Assembly: GCA_035528415.1 (NCBI GenBank)
Contig: DATKYQ010000097.1
Location: 62,001-126,000, forward strand
Direction of reading: 5' to 3'
From: DATKYQ01 sp035528415
GTDB taxonomy: Bacteria > Myxococcota > B64-G9
DNA length: 64,000 nucleotides
Shown one piece after another: positions 54,654 to 63,969 of this stretch (the first letter of the stretch is position 1; each line of letters opens with the position of its first letter). Below the pieces are notes generated by a model that saw nothing but the letters and a program-made list of their open reading frames with translations, was not told the origin of the DNA and did not search any database. Position numbers and translations under genes: made by a program.

Positions 54654-56825
54654 TTATTCGTGAGGCTGCAAACGGTGTTCTGATCTTGATAGCAGATCGA
54701 GAAGTCTTTTCACCCGGGCGTCATCCGGCGCCAGGCGATTGGCTTCGTCCGCGGCTGTTTGCGCCTGCGGGATCTGACCCATACCTAGGCGCGCATAGCC
54801 CAGCCCGATGAAGGCCTCGACCATATTTGGACGAATCTGGGTGGCTCTTGAATAGTGTTCGGCGGCGGGGCCGGGTTTGCCGTCAGTCATAAACAGGTTG
54901 GCCAGGTTGTAGTGGGCGGGAGAACAGCCAGGATCTATCCGCAGGGCCTGGCGATAGGTCGCATATGCCTCGGACTTCTGATTGCGATCCTTGTAAATAT
55001 TGCCCAGGTTGTTGTGGGCCATGGCGTGGTCCGGGTGCCTGGAGATAATCTCCCGGAACTCCTTCTCGGCCTCCGCAGCCCGGCCGGTCTTTGTAAGTAG
55101 TCGGGCGAGGTTGAAGCGCGCCCCGGCCAGATTGGGCGCAATTTGCAAAGCTTGTCTGAAGAGTCTCTCAGCCTCTGGCAGGCGCCCCTCTCGCTGGTAG
55201 ATGTTGCCCAGGTTGACATACGGGGCAGGATCGCTGGCGTCACCTCGCTTGGCTTGCAAGTAAAGCTTCTTCGCTCCGTCCGCGTCTCCTCGGGCCTCGA
55301 GCAAGGTTCCCAGGTTGAGCAAGGCCGGCGTGTGATCAGGGGCCAGCGCGAGTGCTTTTCTGTAGGCGCTCTCAGCCTCGGCCGTCCGTCCGAGTTTCTG
55401 GAGGGCCAGGCCGGCGTTGTACAGCGGTTGTGGACTCGTCGGGGCAATCCGCGCGGCCTTCTCGAAAAACACGAGCGCCTCCGCCGGGCGACCGGCCCGC
55501 AGACGAGCCGTGCCGATGTTGTTGTACGGTTGGTAGGCGTCCGGTGCGCATGCGGCCGTCTTGTTCCAGAGACGATCCAGATCGGCCCAGTCGGCGTTGC
55601 GTGACATGGTGTCAACAGCGCACAGCGCCAGGATAGGCAGGCCGACCAGGACAGGAATCCAGCGTCTCCAGCGAGCGGCTGCCAGTGAGAGCCACCCCAA
55701 TATCAGGCAAAGGGCTACTGACGGAAGATAGAGAAAACGCTCGGCCATGACGACGGCGAAAGGGATCACATGTGACACGGGAAGCAGGCACAGGAAGAAT
55801 ATCAGAAGGCAGGTCGCCCACAAAGAGGGCTTATTAGTGCGGAGTCCATGCCAGATTCGCCAAAAGGCAAAAGTTATCAAGGCCGAGACAAGAAGCAACG
55901 ACAGTATCCCGCCTGCCCCGGAGAGGGAGGTTGGCAGATCCCTGTAGCAGAATTGGAACTGCAACGGGTAAGGAACGAGCACCAGACGCAAGTAATTCAG
56001 CTGGATTGCGAACAAAGAGAGCACAATCTGCCATGTAGAGGATGTACCGAATACATCCGACCAACTCACGATAGTCAGGCCGCCAATTACTATGAAACGA
56101 ACGAACAAGTAAAAGCTCAGGACCACCAGGTGCGGAATGAGGCTGACGAAAAGCCTTTTCAGCGATTCTCCATGCAAGGCCCAGCCGCAGAGAAACAGGA
56201 TGCCCGGCAAAACGGCCGCGTTCTCCTTGGAAAGCAGTCCAAGCAGAAAAAGAAAAGCCGAGCAGAGGACTCTTGCCGGTCGACGCCGCCCGTCGGTTTT
56301 CCTTGCCGAAAGAAACAACCACCAGGACCCGACAACGAAAATACAGGCCAGCAAATCCGCCCGCCCACCCACCAGCATCGCCACGGCCTCGGTATGAATT
56401 GGGTGGGCGGCAAAAAGCAATCCGGCCGCCAACGCCCCGGTCCACGATGACAGCAGCGCTCGCGCGAGAACCAGGACCAAGAGTGATGCAATCAGGTGAA
56501 GAATGAGATTGGTCAGTCGCCAGCCAAAGGGGCGCATTCCGGACAGCAGCGCGTCAGCGGTGAAGGAGATGACCAGGATTGGTCGATAGAGTCCAAACCT
56601 GCTCCGCTGCTCCCCCGGTGCCTGGGATCCTTTCGGCAATATTCGATCGAAGTCGTGTGTGAAGAACCTTGGAATCTCGGAAAGATCGTAAGCCTGGTGA
56701 TTCTCGATGGTCGCGTAGACGTCATCGGAGGTGAATGGGCTGTGCAGTGTGCCGAGGTAAAGAACTGTGCCCAATGAGACAACGGCGAGGGGCGAGAGCC
56801 AGCGCATGAGTCGATCGATATTCAA
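54654..56825 (-). CDS. TMTC-like membrane glycosyltransferase with TPR domain
   Basis: 723 residues. About ten membrane helices fill the first 400 residues. The lumen-side motifs F-T-S-D-D-V-Y near the N-terminus and A-A-H-P-I-H-T-E-A-V-A with G-R-A-D-L are typical of TMTC/PMT-type O-mannosyltransferases (GT-C). From about 435, eight or so TPR units follow (Y-N-N-I-G-T-A-R-L-R-A-G-R-P-A-E-A-L, and so on). Such enzymes move mannose from a lipid carrier to Ser/Thr of exported proteins. Its stop abuts the stop of the giant lipoprotein with no gap. Last gene of a three-gene operon. Confidence 0.82.
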   Translation of the reverse strand: MNIDRLMRWLSPLAVVSLGTVLYLGTLHSPFTSDDVYATIENHQAYDLSEIPRFFTHDFDRILPKGSQAPGEQRSRFGLYRPILVISFTADALLSGMRPFGWRLTNLILHLIASLLVLVLARALLSSWTGALAAGLLFAAHPIHTEAVAMLVGGRADLLACIFVVGSWWLFLSARKTDGRRRPARVLCSAFLFLLGLLSKENAAVLPGILFLCGWALHGESLKRLFVSLIPHLVVLSFYLFVRFIVIGGLTIVSWSDVFGTSSTWQIVLSLFAIQLNYLRLVLVPYPLQFQFCYRDLPTSLSGAGGILSLLLVSALITFAFWRIWHGLRTNKPSLWATCLLIFFLCLLPVSHVIPFAVVMAERFLYLPSVALCLILGWLSLAAARWRRWIPVLVGLPILALCAVDTMSRNADWADLDRLWNKTAACAPDAYQPYNNIGTARLRAGRPAEALVFFEKAARIAPTSPQPLYNAGLALQKLGRTAEAESAYRKALALAPDHTPALLNLGTLLEARGDADGAKKLYLQAKRGDASDPAPYVNLGNIYQREGRLPEAERLFRQALQIAPNLAGARFNLARLLTKTGRAAEAEKEFREIISRHPDHAMAHNNLGNIYKDRNQKSEAYATYRQALRIDPGCSPAHYNLANLFMTDGKPGPAAEHYSRATQIRPNMVEAFIGLGYARLGMGQIPQAQTAADEANRLAPDDARVKRLLDLLSRSEHRLQPHE

Positions 56826-56832
56826 GTGAGTC

Positions 56833-57720
56833 TCATCGAAAACAGCTTCGTTCTGACGCGAGTGCAGCGATCATTGCCAGACCGCCCAGGAAGTAGGCGA
56901 CTCGATATATCTTTTGCAGACCCCGCATTCTCCGGGCGTTTGTGCCTCCCGGTACAAGAGCGAAGAAGGCGGCCAGGTAGCATGCGAACATGGCTAGCTG
57001 GATCCAGCCCAGGCTGGTCGGCACCAGGTCGAGTAGCATCAATGCAGAGAAGTACACGCAAGACAGGCACCAGACGAGGAAGCCGGCCCGGAGCGTCGGA
57101 CCAGCACCGAAACGCACTGCATGAGTTCGTACTCCTGTGCGCCGATCGGCTTCTTGGTCCAGCACCTCGTGATGTAGGTGCCCGGCCGCCAAGAGGATTC
57201 CAAAATACAGGCCGATCCAGAGTGAGGCCGGGTCAGCCTGACCTGTAGACCAGGCGCCCAGGAGGAAGACAAGGGTGGCCTGAACGACGTGCAGCAACGA
57301 CGAGATGACGGGGACCGTTTTCAGTGGGAAGATGCGAATGCAGTATAAAATGCTGAGAGGCACTGTCGCCAGTCCAATCACCAGGCTTTGCCACTTCGTT
57401 CCGAGCGCTAGCAGAAAGACGCCGGTTACGGCAAACATGGCGGATAGGGCGCGAGACGTTACCGGCGAGAACAATCCGCTCACCAGGGGGCGCTCTGATT
57501 TTATGCCCGATAGACGATCGGCTTCGACGTCCTGCAGATCGTTGAAGACGAACGCGAAGCCGGCCAGGAAGAACGAACCGCTGACTGCAAACCAAAGCGA
57601 AGCGGGAAGTGAACAACCGGCGGTTCTCCGGTCCAGTAAGTATCCAAGAAGGGCTACCCCACAAAAAGGAGCGGCCTCCCAGGCACGAATGGCCCCGATG
57701 AACGACACGATTCGCCTCAT
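56833..57720 (-). CDS. UbiA-family prenyltransferase
   Basis: 295 residues with eight or nine membrane helices. The two Asp-rich motifs are N-D-L-Q-D-V-E-A-D (near 60) and D-Q-E-A-D (near 188), which bind Mg-prenyl diphosphate. Substrate unknown: quinones, haem, polyprenyl phospho-sugars and archaeal-type lipids are all made by the family. Its ATG overlaps the preceding gene by ATGA, and it is 7 nt before the TMTC-like gene. A role in making the polyprenyl or glycolipid donor used there is possible (inference). Confidence 0.85.
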   Translation of the reverse strand: MRRIVSFIGAIRAWEAAPFCGVALLGYLLDRRTAGCSLPASLWFAVSGSFFLAGFAFVFNDLQDVEADRLSGIKSERPLVSGLFSPVTSRALSAMFAVTGVFLLALGTKWQSLVIGLATVPLSILYCIRIFPLKTVPVISSLLHVVQATLVFLLGAWSTGQADPASLWIGLYFGILLAAGHLHHEVLDQEADRRTGVRTHAVRFGAGPTLRAGFLVWCLSCVYFSALMLLDLVPTSLGWIQLAMFACYLAAFFALVPGGTNARRMRGLQKIYRVAYFLGGLAMIAALASERSCFR

Positions 57721-59978
57721 GTGCCGCCCTTGTTCGTGCGCGCGGCGGCAACACTATGCACCGACCAGGCCGCCATGACCAAGCCCAGGGCCGCTACGGC
57801 CTGGTGCCCGGAGAACCCCAAAAACAGCGGGACGAGGAGCGCCGCGAGCCCGCCCCACAACGTTCCATACGCGTCGAAGACGTAGACCCTGACTAGGCGG
57901 TCGTCCGGCCCCCGTAACAGCTTTGGAAAAAGCGAACCTGTAATGAAAGCAGCCGCGGCCACGAAGATAAGCGAGCTTGAGGGCAGAAGAAAGGCCGCTG
58001 TTGCCAGGAACGCCGCGATGATGGCAGAAAACGCGAGAATCTGTCCGGAAGATCGCCTCGCTAGAAGGACACCGCCGGCGGCAGCTAAACCAGCGAATGC
58101 GACCATTCCGAGAAATGTCGCATCCATGGGGATGTCGAGATGTCTCATGAGCCGGTACACCATCAGATACTCGATGACCATGAAATTAAAGCCGACCAGC
58201 AAGGAAGCCGCTGAAAGCCGGTAGCCATGCATGTCGGATTCCATTCCTTTCAGGGTACGGCGCATGGCCCATGCCAGCGCCAGACCGAAAGCGGCCAGCA
58301 CAGCCGCAAGGCCTGCGATACCCTCGGCCATGGTCATGAGCCCGAGGTTGGCGATCAGCATACCGGTGGCAAAGGCCCGGTCATCAGTAATTCGTGGTAG
58401 TGACTCGACGGGTGGCGGATCCGACAACGGCTTTACCCGGCTGCCTCGAAAAAAATTATCCAGAGTGGCCAGTGCATCGAGACGACCAGTGCCGTTCTGG
58501 GCAACTACCAGATAATGTGTGCCGCGAGCCAACATGTCATGGTAGCCCGCTGTTTTTGGCTTTTTCAAGGAGGGCAGCTTGATGTACCCGCGCACCGACA
58601 TGCCGAGCTTCTCGAGTTGGGCGAAGCACTGGGTGATGATGATTCCGCGCCTGTCGACGGAAGTATATTTGGAGATGGCCAGGATACCACCGGGTACCAA
58701 GTGTGACTTCATCTGGGTGAAGGCCTCGTCGGTAAATAGTACCTGTGAAGGTTCGAAAAGCTCCCTGAGACCCCCCAGGTGGCTCTCGACGGAGGCCAGC
58801 ACGATAACGTCCAATTGTTCAGGGCATTCTTCCAGAAATCGGCGGGCATTCTTAGGAACCAACACCACGCGGGGATCAGAATAAGTGTTCTCGATGTTTT
58901 TCGAGAGCGAGCCCGAAAGCACCTCCAGAACCGCGGGTACTACCTCGACGGCGTAGACCCGTCCGGCACCTGCCCGCAACGCCGCTGCCACCTGGACTCC
59001 ACCGCCCGCCCCCAGGACCGCGACTTTGTCTCCCGGGTGGACCAGGATGCTGAAGGAAAGATCCGGCCGGCGATAGCTGCCCGGGCTCTCGCGGGGAGAA
59101 GGCATGTCTCGCGGATAATACCAGTAGTAGATTCCTTCGTAGAAGCCCAGGATGCCATGTCCGTTGTCGACCAAGGAGAGGCGGCAAAAGGGAGTCCATT
59201 CGTCCAATATGAGCTGGTTTGGTGGCTTGTCCCAATGGGTTAGCGTGTCTTCGCCGGTCTTTACCTCCAGCGCCGAGATTGTCAGGTTCTCGATGCCTGG
59301 GATGGCCGGTAAAAAGGCGACAACCAGTGCGCCGATCGCCAGGTAGTAGCGACCGTGTTGAAGGAAAAACGATGTGAGAAGAAATAGCGCAATGCCGATG
59401 GCGAAAAGGCCCGAGGTTCCAAGCGGCGCGAGGAGAAGGCGGTAGCCAAGAAAGGCAAGCATCAGGCCGGCCAGATTCAACGCGTATACAAGGGCGCTGT
59501 TGTTTTCCAGGCCGGCAAGCCCGGCGCGGAAAGCCGCGAACTCAATCATGCCGTAGCCGACAAACAGGGGTAGAAACATTATCGCTGCCGCGAGGAAGCG
59601 TGAAAAGTGAGACCAAACCAGAGAGTCGAATTCGGCTCCATGGAGATCTATCTTGGTGTTGGTCCAATGAATGGCTACAAGAAAGAGAATCGCAGCAACC
59701 ACTGACAGGCCGGTCGACCAAAGTACAACAAGGGAAAGGCGCAGCTTTCGCAACCTGTGGATTCGAAGAAGTAGCAGGCCACCGACCGGCATCCCCAGAA
59801 ACAATACGGTCAGGAAAAACACCGGCGGCAGGCCAAGAAATCCAATCCATCTGAGTGCCACTAATGATAATAGACCTGCTCCGATCGCCAGGCCGACGAT
59901 GGAGAGAGCGAGCACAAGCGGCCGCCCGGATGCATTGTATTGCTTCGGGGGAGGGCGGATATTCTCGGATTTGACCAT
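57717..59978 (-). CDS. membrane-embedded spermidine synthase-like methyltransferase-fold protein
   Basis: 753 residues. N-terminal block of about seven membrane helices, a cytosolic Rossmann domain near 300-470 with the SAM/polyamine-synthase motif L-G-A-G-G-G-V-Q-V-A and acidic V-E-V, then about seven more helices. This is the 'fused spermidine synthase-membrane' type seen in many environmental genomes. Whether it makes polyamines is untested. It is the first gene of the operon; upstream 59979-60180 is non-coding and divergent from uup. Confidence 0.8.
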   Translation of the reverse strand: MVKSENIRPPPKQYNASGRPLVLALSIVGLAIGAGLLSLVALRWIGFLGLPPVFFLTVLFLGMPVGGLLLLRIHRLRKLRLSLVVLWSTGLSVVAAILFLVAIHWTNTKIDLHGAEFDSLVWSHFSRFLAAAIMFLPLFVGYGMIEFAAFRAGLAGLENNSALVYALNLAGLMLAFLGYRLLLAPLGTSGLFAIGIALFLLTSFFLQHGRYYLAIGALVVAFLPAIPGIENLTISALEVKTGEDTLTHWDKPPNQLILDEWTPFCRLSLVDNGHGILGFYEGIYYWYYPRDMPSPRESPGSYRRPDLSFSILVHPGDKVAVLGAGGGVQVAAALRAGAGRVYAVEVVPAVLEVLSGSLSKNIENTYSDPRVVLVPKNARRFLEECPEQLDVIVLASVESHLGGLRELFEPSQVLFTDEAFTQMKSHLVPGGILAISKYTSVDRRGIIITQCFAQLEKLGMSVRGYIKLPSLKKPKTAGYHDMLARGTHYLVVAQNGTGRLDALATLDNFFRGSRVKPLSDPPPVESLPRITDDRAFATGMLIANLGLMTMAEGIAGLAAVLAAFGLALAWAMRRTLKGMESDMHGYRLSAASLLVGFNFMVIEYLMVYRLMRHLDIPMDATFLGMVAFAGLAAAGGVLLARRSSGQILAFSAIIAAFLATAAFLLPSSSLIFVAAAAFITGSLFPKLLRGPDDRLVRVYVFDAYGTLWGGLAALLVPLFLGFSGHQAVAALGLVMAAWSVHSVAAARTNKGGT

Positions 59979-60180
59979 CGGGCAAATCGTATCATCAACC
60001 CGGTTCAGTGCGCCAGAATCATCCCGGAAGGATTGCTATTGGGGAACTGGGGTCTCAGGCTATCAGCTTATAGTTTTTCATCGCTTTCAATGGTTTGTCG
60101 TTCCTGTTATCCATAGAGAGCAAGTCATTGTACGGCAGGCCCATGCGGAGTACTTTACCGATGGTGAGTAGGAACCAATC

Positions 60181-61983
60181 ATGTCCACTTTGATAAGCTG
60201 TCATGACTTGGCCAAGACCTACGGTGGCCGAGCCCTGTTCGAGAATCTGTCGCTGAATATCTCTTTGCAAGATCGTATCGGTATCATCGGGGCCAATGGC
60301 GCCGGCAAGTCCAGCTTGCTGCGGATTCTGGCCGGCATCGATTCGTCGGACAGCGGCGAGTGGATGCGGCGCAAGCAGCTGCGTATTGGCTTTGTAGAAC
60401 AGGACCCGCGTTTTGCCCCGGGGCTGACCGTTGCCCAGGTGATGCAGGCGGCGGGACCGGCCGAAAATGACGAAGGAGCACAGGTGCGCCAGGCCACGGC
60501 CCTGTCGCGCATGGGCTTTGTCAATACGGAGCAACAAGTCGAGACTTTCTCCGGTGGCTGGCAAAAGCGCCTGGCCATTGCCCGGGCGCTGGCCGCCGAT
60601 CCGGATTTACTGCTGCTCGATGAACCCACCAATCACCTGGACCTCGAGGGGATTTTGTATCTGGAGGGATTGCTCAAGGCCAGCCGTTTTGCTTTCGTGT
60701 TGGTGACCCACGATCGCACCATGCTCCAGACAGTAGCCAACCGGGTGTTGGAACTGGACCCCCGGCATCCAGGCGGGTTGCTTTCGGTCGATGGCGATTA
60801 CAGCCAATTTCTTCAGCGCCGCGAGGAGATTCTTTCGGCGCGGGCCAAGCATGAACAATCGCTGGCCAACAAGGTGCGGCGCGAGATCGAATGGCTGCAG
60901 CGTGGGCCCAAGGCCCGGGCCACCAAGGCCCAAGGCCGCATCGACCATGCGCATGCGTGGATGGCCGAGTTGGCCGAGCTCAGAGGGCAAAAACAAGGTG
61001 AGGTGGCCCAGGTCGATCTGAACGCCACCGCCCGCAAGAGCCGGCGCTTGCTCTCCGCCCGCGGCGTGAGCAAGCAAATGGGTGGCCGCCTGTTGTTTTC
61101 CGGGCTCGATCTGTTGCTCCGACCCAAGATGAGGCTGGGCCTGGTGGGCGGCAACGGCAGCGGCAAGACCACCTTGCTCAAAGTGTTGGCCGGCGAACTG
61201 GATCCTGACCAGGGTTCGGTCAGGCGGGTCGATCAACTTAAGATCTTGGTCTTCGAGCAGAAGCGACAAGTGCTCGATCCGACCACCAGCCTACGACGCT
61301 GCCTGGCCCCCGACGGCGACTCGGTGGTCTTCCGTGATCGGTCGATCCATGTGGTCTCCTGGGCCCGCCGATTTGGCTTCCGCAACGAGCAGCTTGACGC
61401 CGCGGCCGGCGGCCTGTCCGGCGGCGAACAGGCGCGGGTGGCCATCGCCCGGCTCATGCTGCAGCCGGCCGACGTGCTCTTGCTCGATGAGCCCACCAAC
61501 GATCTGGACATCGCGACACTCGACGCCCTGGAAGATGCCCTGTTGGATTTTCCCGGCGCGGTAGTGTTGGTGACCCATGACCGCTACTTGATGGATCGGG
61601 TCGCCGATTTGATGTTGGGCCTGGACGGCCAAGGCCAGGCGACTATGGTGGCCAACATCGATCAGTGGGAAAAGATGGTGCGTGAGACCGAGAGCGGCTC
61701 GGCCAAGAAGCCCGAAACCAAAGCCAAGAAGCCGCGCAAGCCCAAAGCACCGGGGCTGTCCTACCTTGAAAAACGAGAGCTCGAAGGCATCGAACCGGCC
61801 ATCGAACTTGCCGAAGAACGTTTGCGTAAAGCCCAGGCCGCATTGGCTGATCCGGCCGTGGCCACTGACGCCGAGGCCTTGCGTGACCGCCAGCACGAAT
61901 TGGATGCCGCCGATGCCGAAGTCGGCAGGCTCTACGATCGCTGGTCCGAACTAGATGCCAAATCGCGCGCTGCCGGCTCCTGA
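60181..61983 (+). CDS. uup: ABC-F ATPase, Uup type
   Basis: 600 residues, two ABC domains without membrane parts. Walker A G-A-N-G-A-G-K-S and G-G-N-G-S-G-K-T; signatures F-S-G-G-W and L-S-G-G-E-Q; Walker B L-L-L-L-D-E-P-T-N in both. The interdomain linker has R-G-P-K-A-R-A-T-K-A-Q, and a basic stretch leads to the C-terminal coiled coil, both as in Uup. ABC-F proteins act on ribosomes; Uup is also linked to precise transposon excision and Holliday-junction binding. Ribosome site AGGAA before ATG. Confidence 0.92.
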   Translation: MSTLISCHDLAKTYGGRALFENLSLNISLQDRIGIIGANGAGKSSLLRILAGIDSSDSGEWMRRKQLRIGFVEQDPRFAPGLTVAQVMQAAGPAENDEGAQVRQATALSRMGFVNTEQQVETFSGGWQKRLAIARALAADPDLLLLDEPTNHLDLEGILYLEGLLKASRFAFVLVTHDRTMLQTVANRVLELDPRHPGGLLSVDGDYSQFLQRREEILSARAKHEQSLANKVRREIEWLQRGPKARATKAQGRIDHAHAWMAELAELRGQKQGEVAQVDLNATARKSRRLLSARGVSKQMGGRLLFSGLDLLLRPKMRLGLVGGNGSGKTTLLKVLAGELDPDQGSVRRVDQLKILVFEQKRQVLDPTTSLRRCLAPDGDSVVFRDRSIHVVSWARRFGFRNEQLDAAAGGLSGGEQARVAIARLMLQPADVLLLDEPTNDLDIATLDALEDALLDFPGAVVLVTHDRYLMDRVADLMLGLDGQGQATMVANIDQWEKMVRETESGSAKKPETKAKKPRKPKAPGLSYLEKRELEGIEPAIELAEERLRKAQAALADPAVATDAEALRDRQHELDAADAEVGRLYDRWSELDAKSRAAGS

Positions 61984-62123
61984 GTTGCAGGTTTTCTACA
62001 AGGAAGGGAACCGGCGACGCGGAATGTCGCTTTTTCTCGCTTTACAGTTTCCTGGGTTTTCATTATCCTTGCCTGGTATATGGACCTGCTGTTTCTTGCG
62101 TAATCTTATTCTGAGGCGTCTGG

Positions 62124-63038
62124 GTGGTGGAGTCGTCCGCCTACTACAGAGATCTTACCGGCTACTACAGGCGCTACGGTGGTACGCATGGCATGCACTT
62201 CGGTATTTGGGAGAGAGGCGTCAGCTGTCTTGCCGAGGCTCTCGACCGCTCGAACGAGGTTCTGGTCAGAGGCATCCCGATTACGGAGATGACCCGCATA
62301 CTGGACGTCGGTTGTGGGATCGGAAGCTTCAGTATTTGGTGCGCTCGGGCCTTCGGCTGCCGAGTGATCGCCATCAGCAACTGCGCGACCCATATCGAGA
62401 TCGCCCGCGAGCTCGCTAAGGAGCACGGCGTCTCGAAGTTGTGTGAGTTCATCGACATGGACATGTCATCGATCGATCTGCCGCCCGCGAGTTTCGACGT
62501 GATAGTTAACCAGGAGAGCTATTGCTACGCCTCCGACAAGCGAGCCTATCTCCAGGCTGTTTATAGGCTCCTGGTCCCCGGGGGATCCTGGTCGGCCATC
62601 GCCTTCTCGCAGCGGGACGGGCTGCTCCAGCCTGACGAACAGAGAGAATGCGACGCCGTCCTCGCTGGTTTCCACATTCCCGAACTCCTGTCCGGCCCGT
62701 CTGTCAGCCGGCTCCTTTCAGAGCTTGGGTTCGTTGACTGCGAGTACGAGGATCTCACGCCGCAGGTCCAGAGGACTGCCGCCCACATCCAGCGCCACTG
62801 TTATATCCCGCTAGCGCTCACGCAACTGCGCCTTGACTGGATATTCTTCCGCGACGGATCTGCCTCACGCCGCCACCATCAGGGTCACTTCAGGGCTGGC
62901 ATGGCATACAGTCGGGGACTGCTTCACGGCTGGGGCAGGCACAATCGCCACAGCGCACGTAAGCCGGACAGCGGCCCGCAGGTATTGCCCTTGACTGAAG
63001 CCGGCCCCGATGGTGTACTTTTTCAGCGGTTCATGTGA
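62124..63038 (+). CDS. SAM-dependent class I methyltransferase
   Basis: 304 residues from a GTG start (GTG repeated at 62127). Motif I is L-D-V-G-C-G-I-G-S; motif post-I V-I-A-I-S-N; then D-M-D-M-S and F-D-V-I-V-N-Q-E-S. The N-terminal Y-Y..Y-G-G-T-H-G-M-H-F-G-I-W resembles small-molecule methyltransferases of the sterol/glycine/tocopherol group. Substrate unknown. Its end lies 13 nt before the parvulin gene. Confidence 0.85.
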   Translation: MVESSAYYRDLTGYYRRYGGTHGMHFGIWERGVSCLAEALDRSNEVLVRGIPITEMTRILDVGCGIGSFSIWCARAFGCRVIAISNCATHIEIARELAKEHGVSKLCEFIDMDMSSIDLPPASFDVIVNQESYCYASDKRAYLQAVYRLLVPGGSWSAIAFSQRDGLLQPDEQRECDAVLAGFHIPELLSGPSVSRLLSELGFVDCEYEDLTPQVQRTAAHIQRHCYIPLALTQLRLDWIFFRDGSASRRHHQGHFRAGMAYSRGLLHGWGRHNRHSARKPDSGPQVLPLTEAGPDGVLFQRFM

Positions 63039-63051
63039 CTGGAGGATTGCC

Positions 63052-63969
63052 ATGAGAAACTTGTTTATTTTTATAGTTGCGACGTTCTTTCTTGCGACTT
63101 GCACCTGCTCGCCCAGTGGTTCCGGCGAGGATGGACAGCATACCGGGAAGAACCCCGTCGCCGAAAAGCCCGTGCCCGGGCAAACTCTGGTTACGGACGC
63201 TCTGGCCGAGGTAAATGGTATTCCGATCACGAAGGATGAATATTTACGGTACTTGGAGCCCTACCCGGCCCAGATGAAAACCAACGCCCAGGGGCGCGAG
63301 CACGTGTTGCAATCGCTGATCGACCATGTGCTGCTGCAGGGGGAGGCCGCCCGGCTGGGGCTGGACAAGGACCCCGATTACCTGCGCAAGGTCGAAAACT
63401 ACAGGCGCAACCTGCTTGACAACATGATGCTCGAGCGCGTCTCACGGGGCGGTTTCGTCGTCACCGAGGAGGAGGCCAGGAAATACTTCGCCGAACATCC
63501 GGACGAGTTCGACAGACCGGAGAGGGTGCAGGTCAGCCACATCCTGGTCAAGACGGAAGCCGAGGCCAAAAACGTCTTGGGCAAGATCCGCGCAAGCGAG
63601 CCGTTCGAGAAGTTGGTCAGGGAACTCTCCCTCGACGCTGCCACCCGGGATCGAGGAGGCGACATGGGCTCCTTCACGCGCAAACAGCGCCCGCAGTTGG
63701 CCGACGCCGCTTTCGCCCTGAAAAATCCCGGCCAGATCTCCGCGCCGATCCAGACCCGCCGCGGCTTCGAAATCATCAAGCTGATCAAACGCATTCCGCC
63801 CGTCATGGAGACTTTCGCTCAGGCCCGCGAGGGATTGCTCAGCCGCCTGCGGGCGCGCAAGCGCCAGGACACCAAGCAGAAGTTGCTCACGAAATTGCGT
63901 GCCGGGGCGCGCATCAAGACCGACAAGCAGGCCCTGGGCAATTTGGAGATTTCCCCCGCTCGGAAATGA
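63052..63969 (+). CDS. parvulin-type peptidyl-prolyl isomerase lipoprotein
   Basis: 305 residues. Lipoprotein signal (M-R-N-L-F-I-F-I..L-A-T-C), a SurA/PpiD-like N-terminal helical chaperone part, and a PpiC parvulin domain near 160-260: V-S-H-I-L-V-K-T, G-G-D-M-G-S-F, Q-I-S-A-P-I-Q-T-R-R-G-F. It should help fold exported or outer-membrane proteins in the periplasm. The start is ATG 63052 behind GGAGG; a longer frame overlaps the methyltransferase. Nothing further is seen in the last 31 nt. Confidence 0.92.
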   Translation: MRNLFIFIVATFFLATCTCSPSGSGEDGQHTGKNPVAEKPVPGQTLVTDALAEVNGIPITKDEYLRYLEPYPAQMKTNAQGREHVLQSLIDHVLLQGEAARLGLDKDPDYLRKVENYRRNLLDNMMLERVSRGGFVVTEEEARKYFAEHPDEFDRPERVQVSHILVKTEAEAKNVLGKIRASEPFEKLVRELSLDAATRDRGGDMGSFTRKQRPQLADAAFALKNPGQISAPIQTRRGFEIIKLIKRIPPVMETFAQAREGLLSRLRARKRQDTKQKLLTKLRAGARIKTDKQALGNLEISPARK

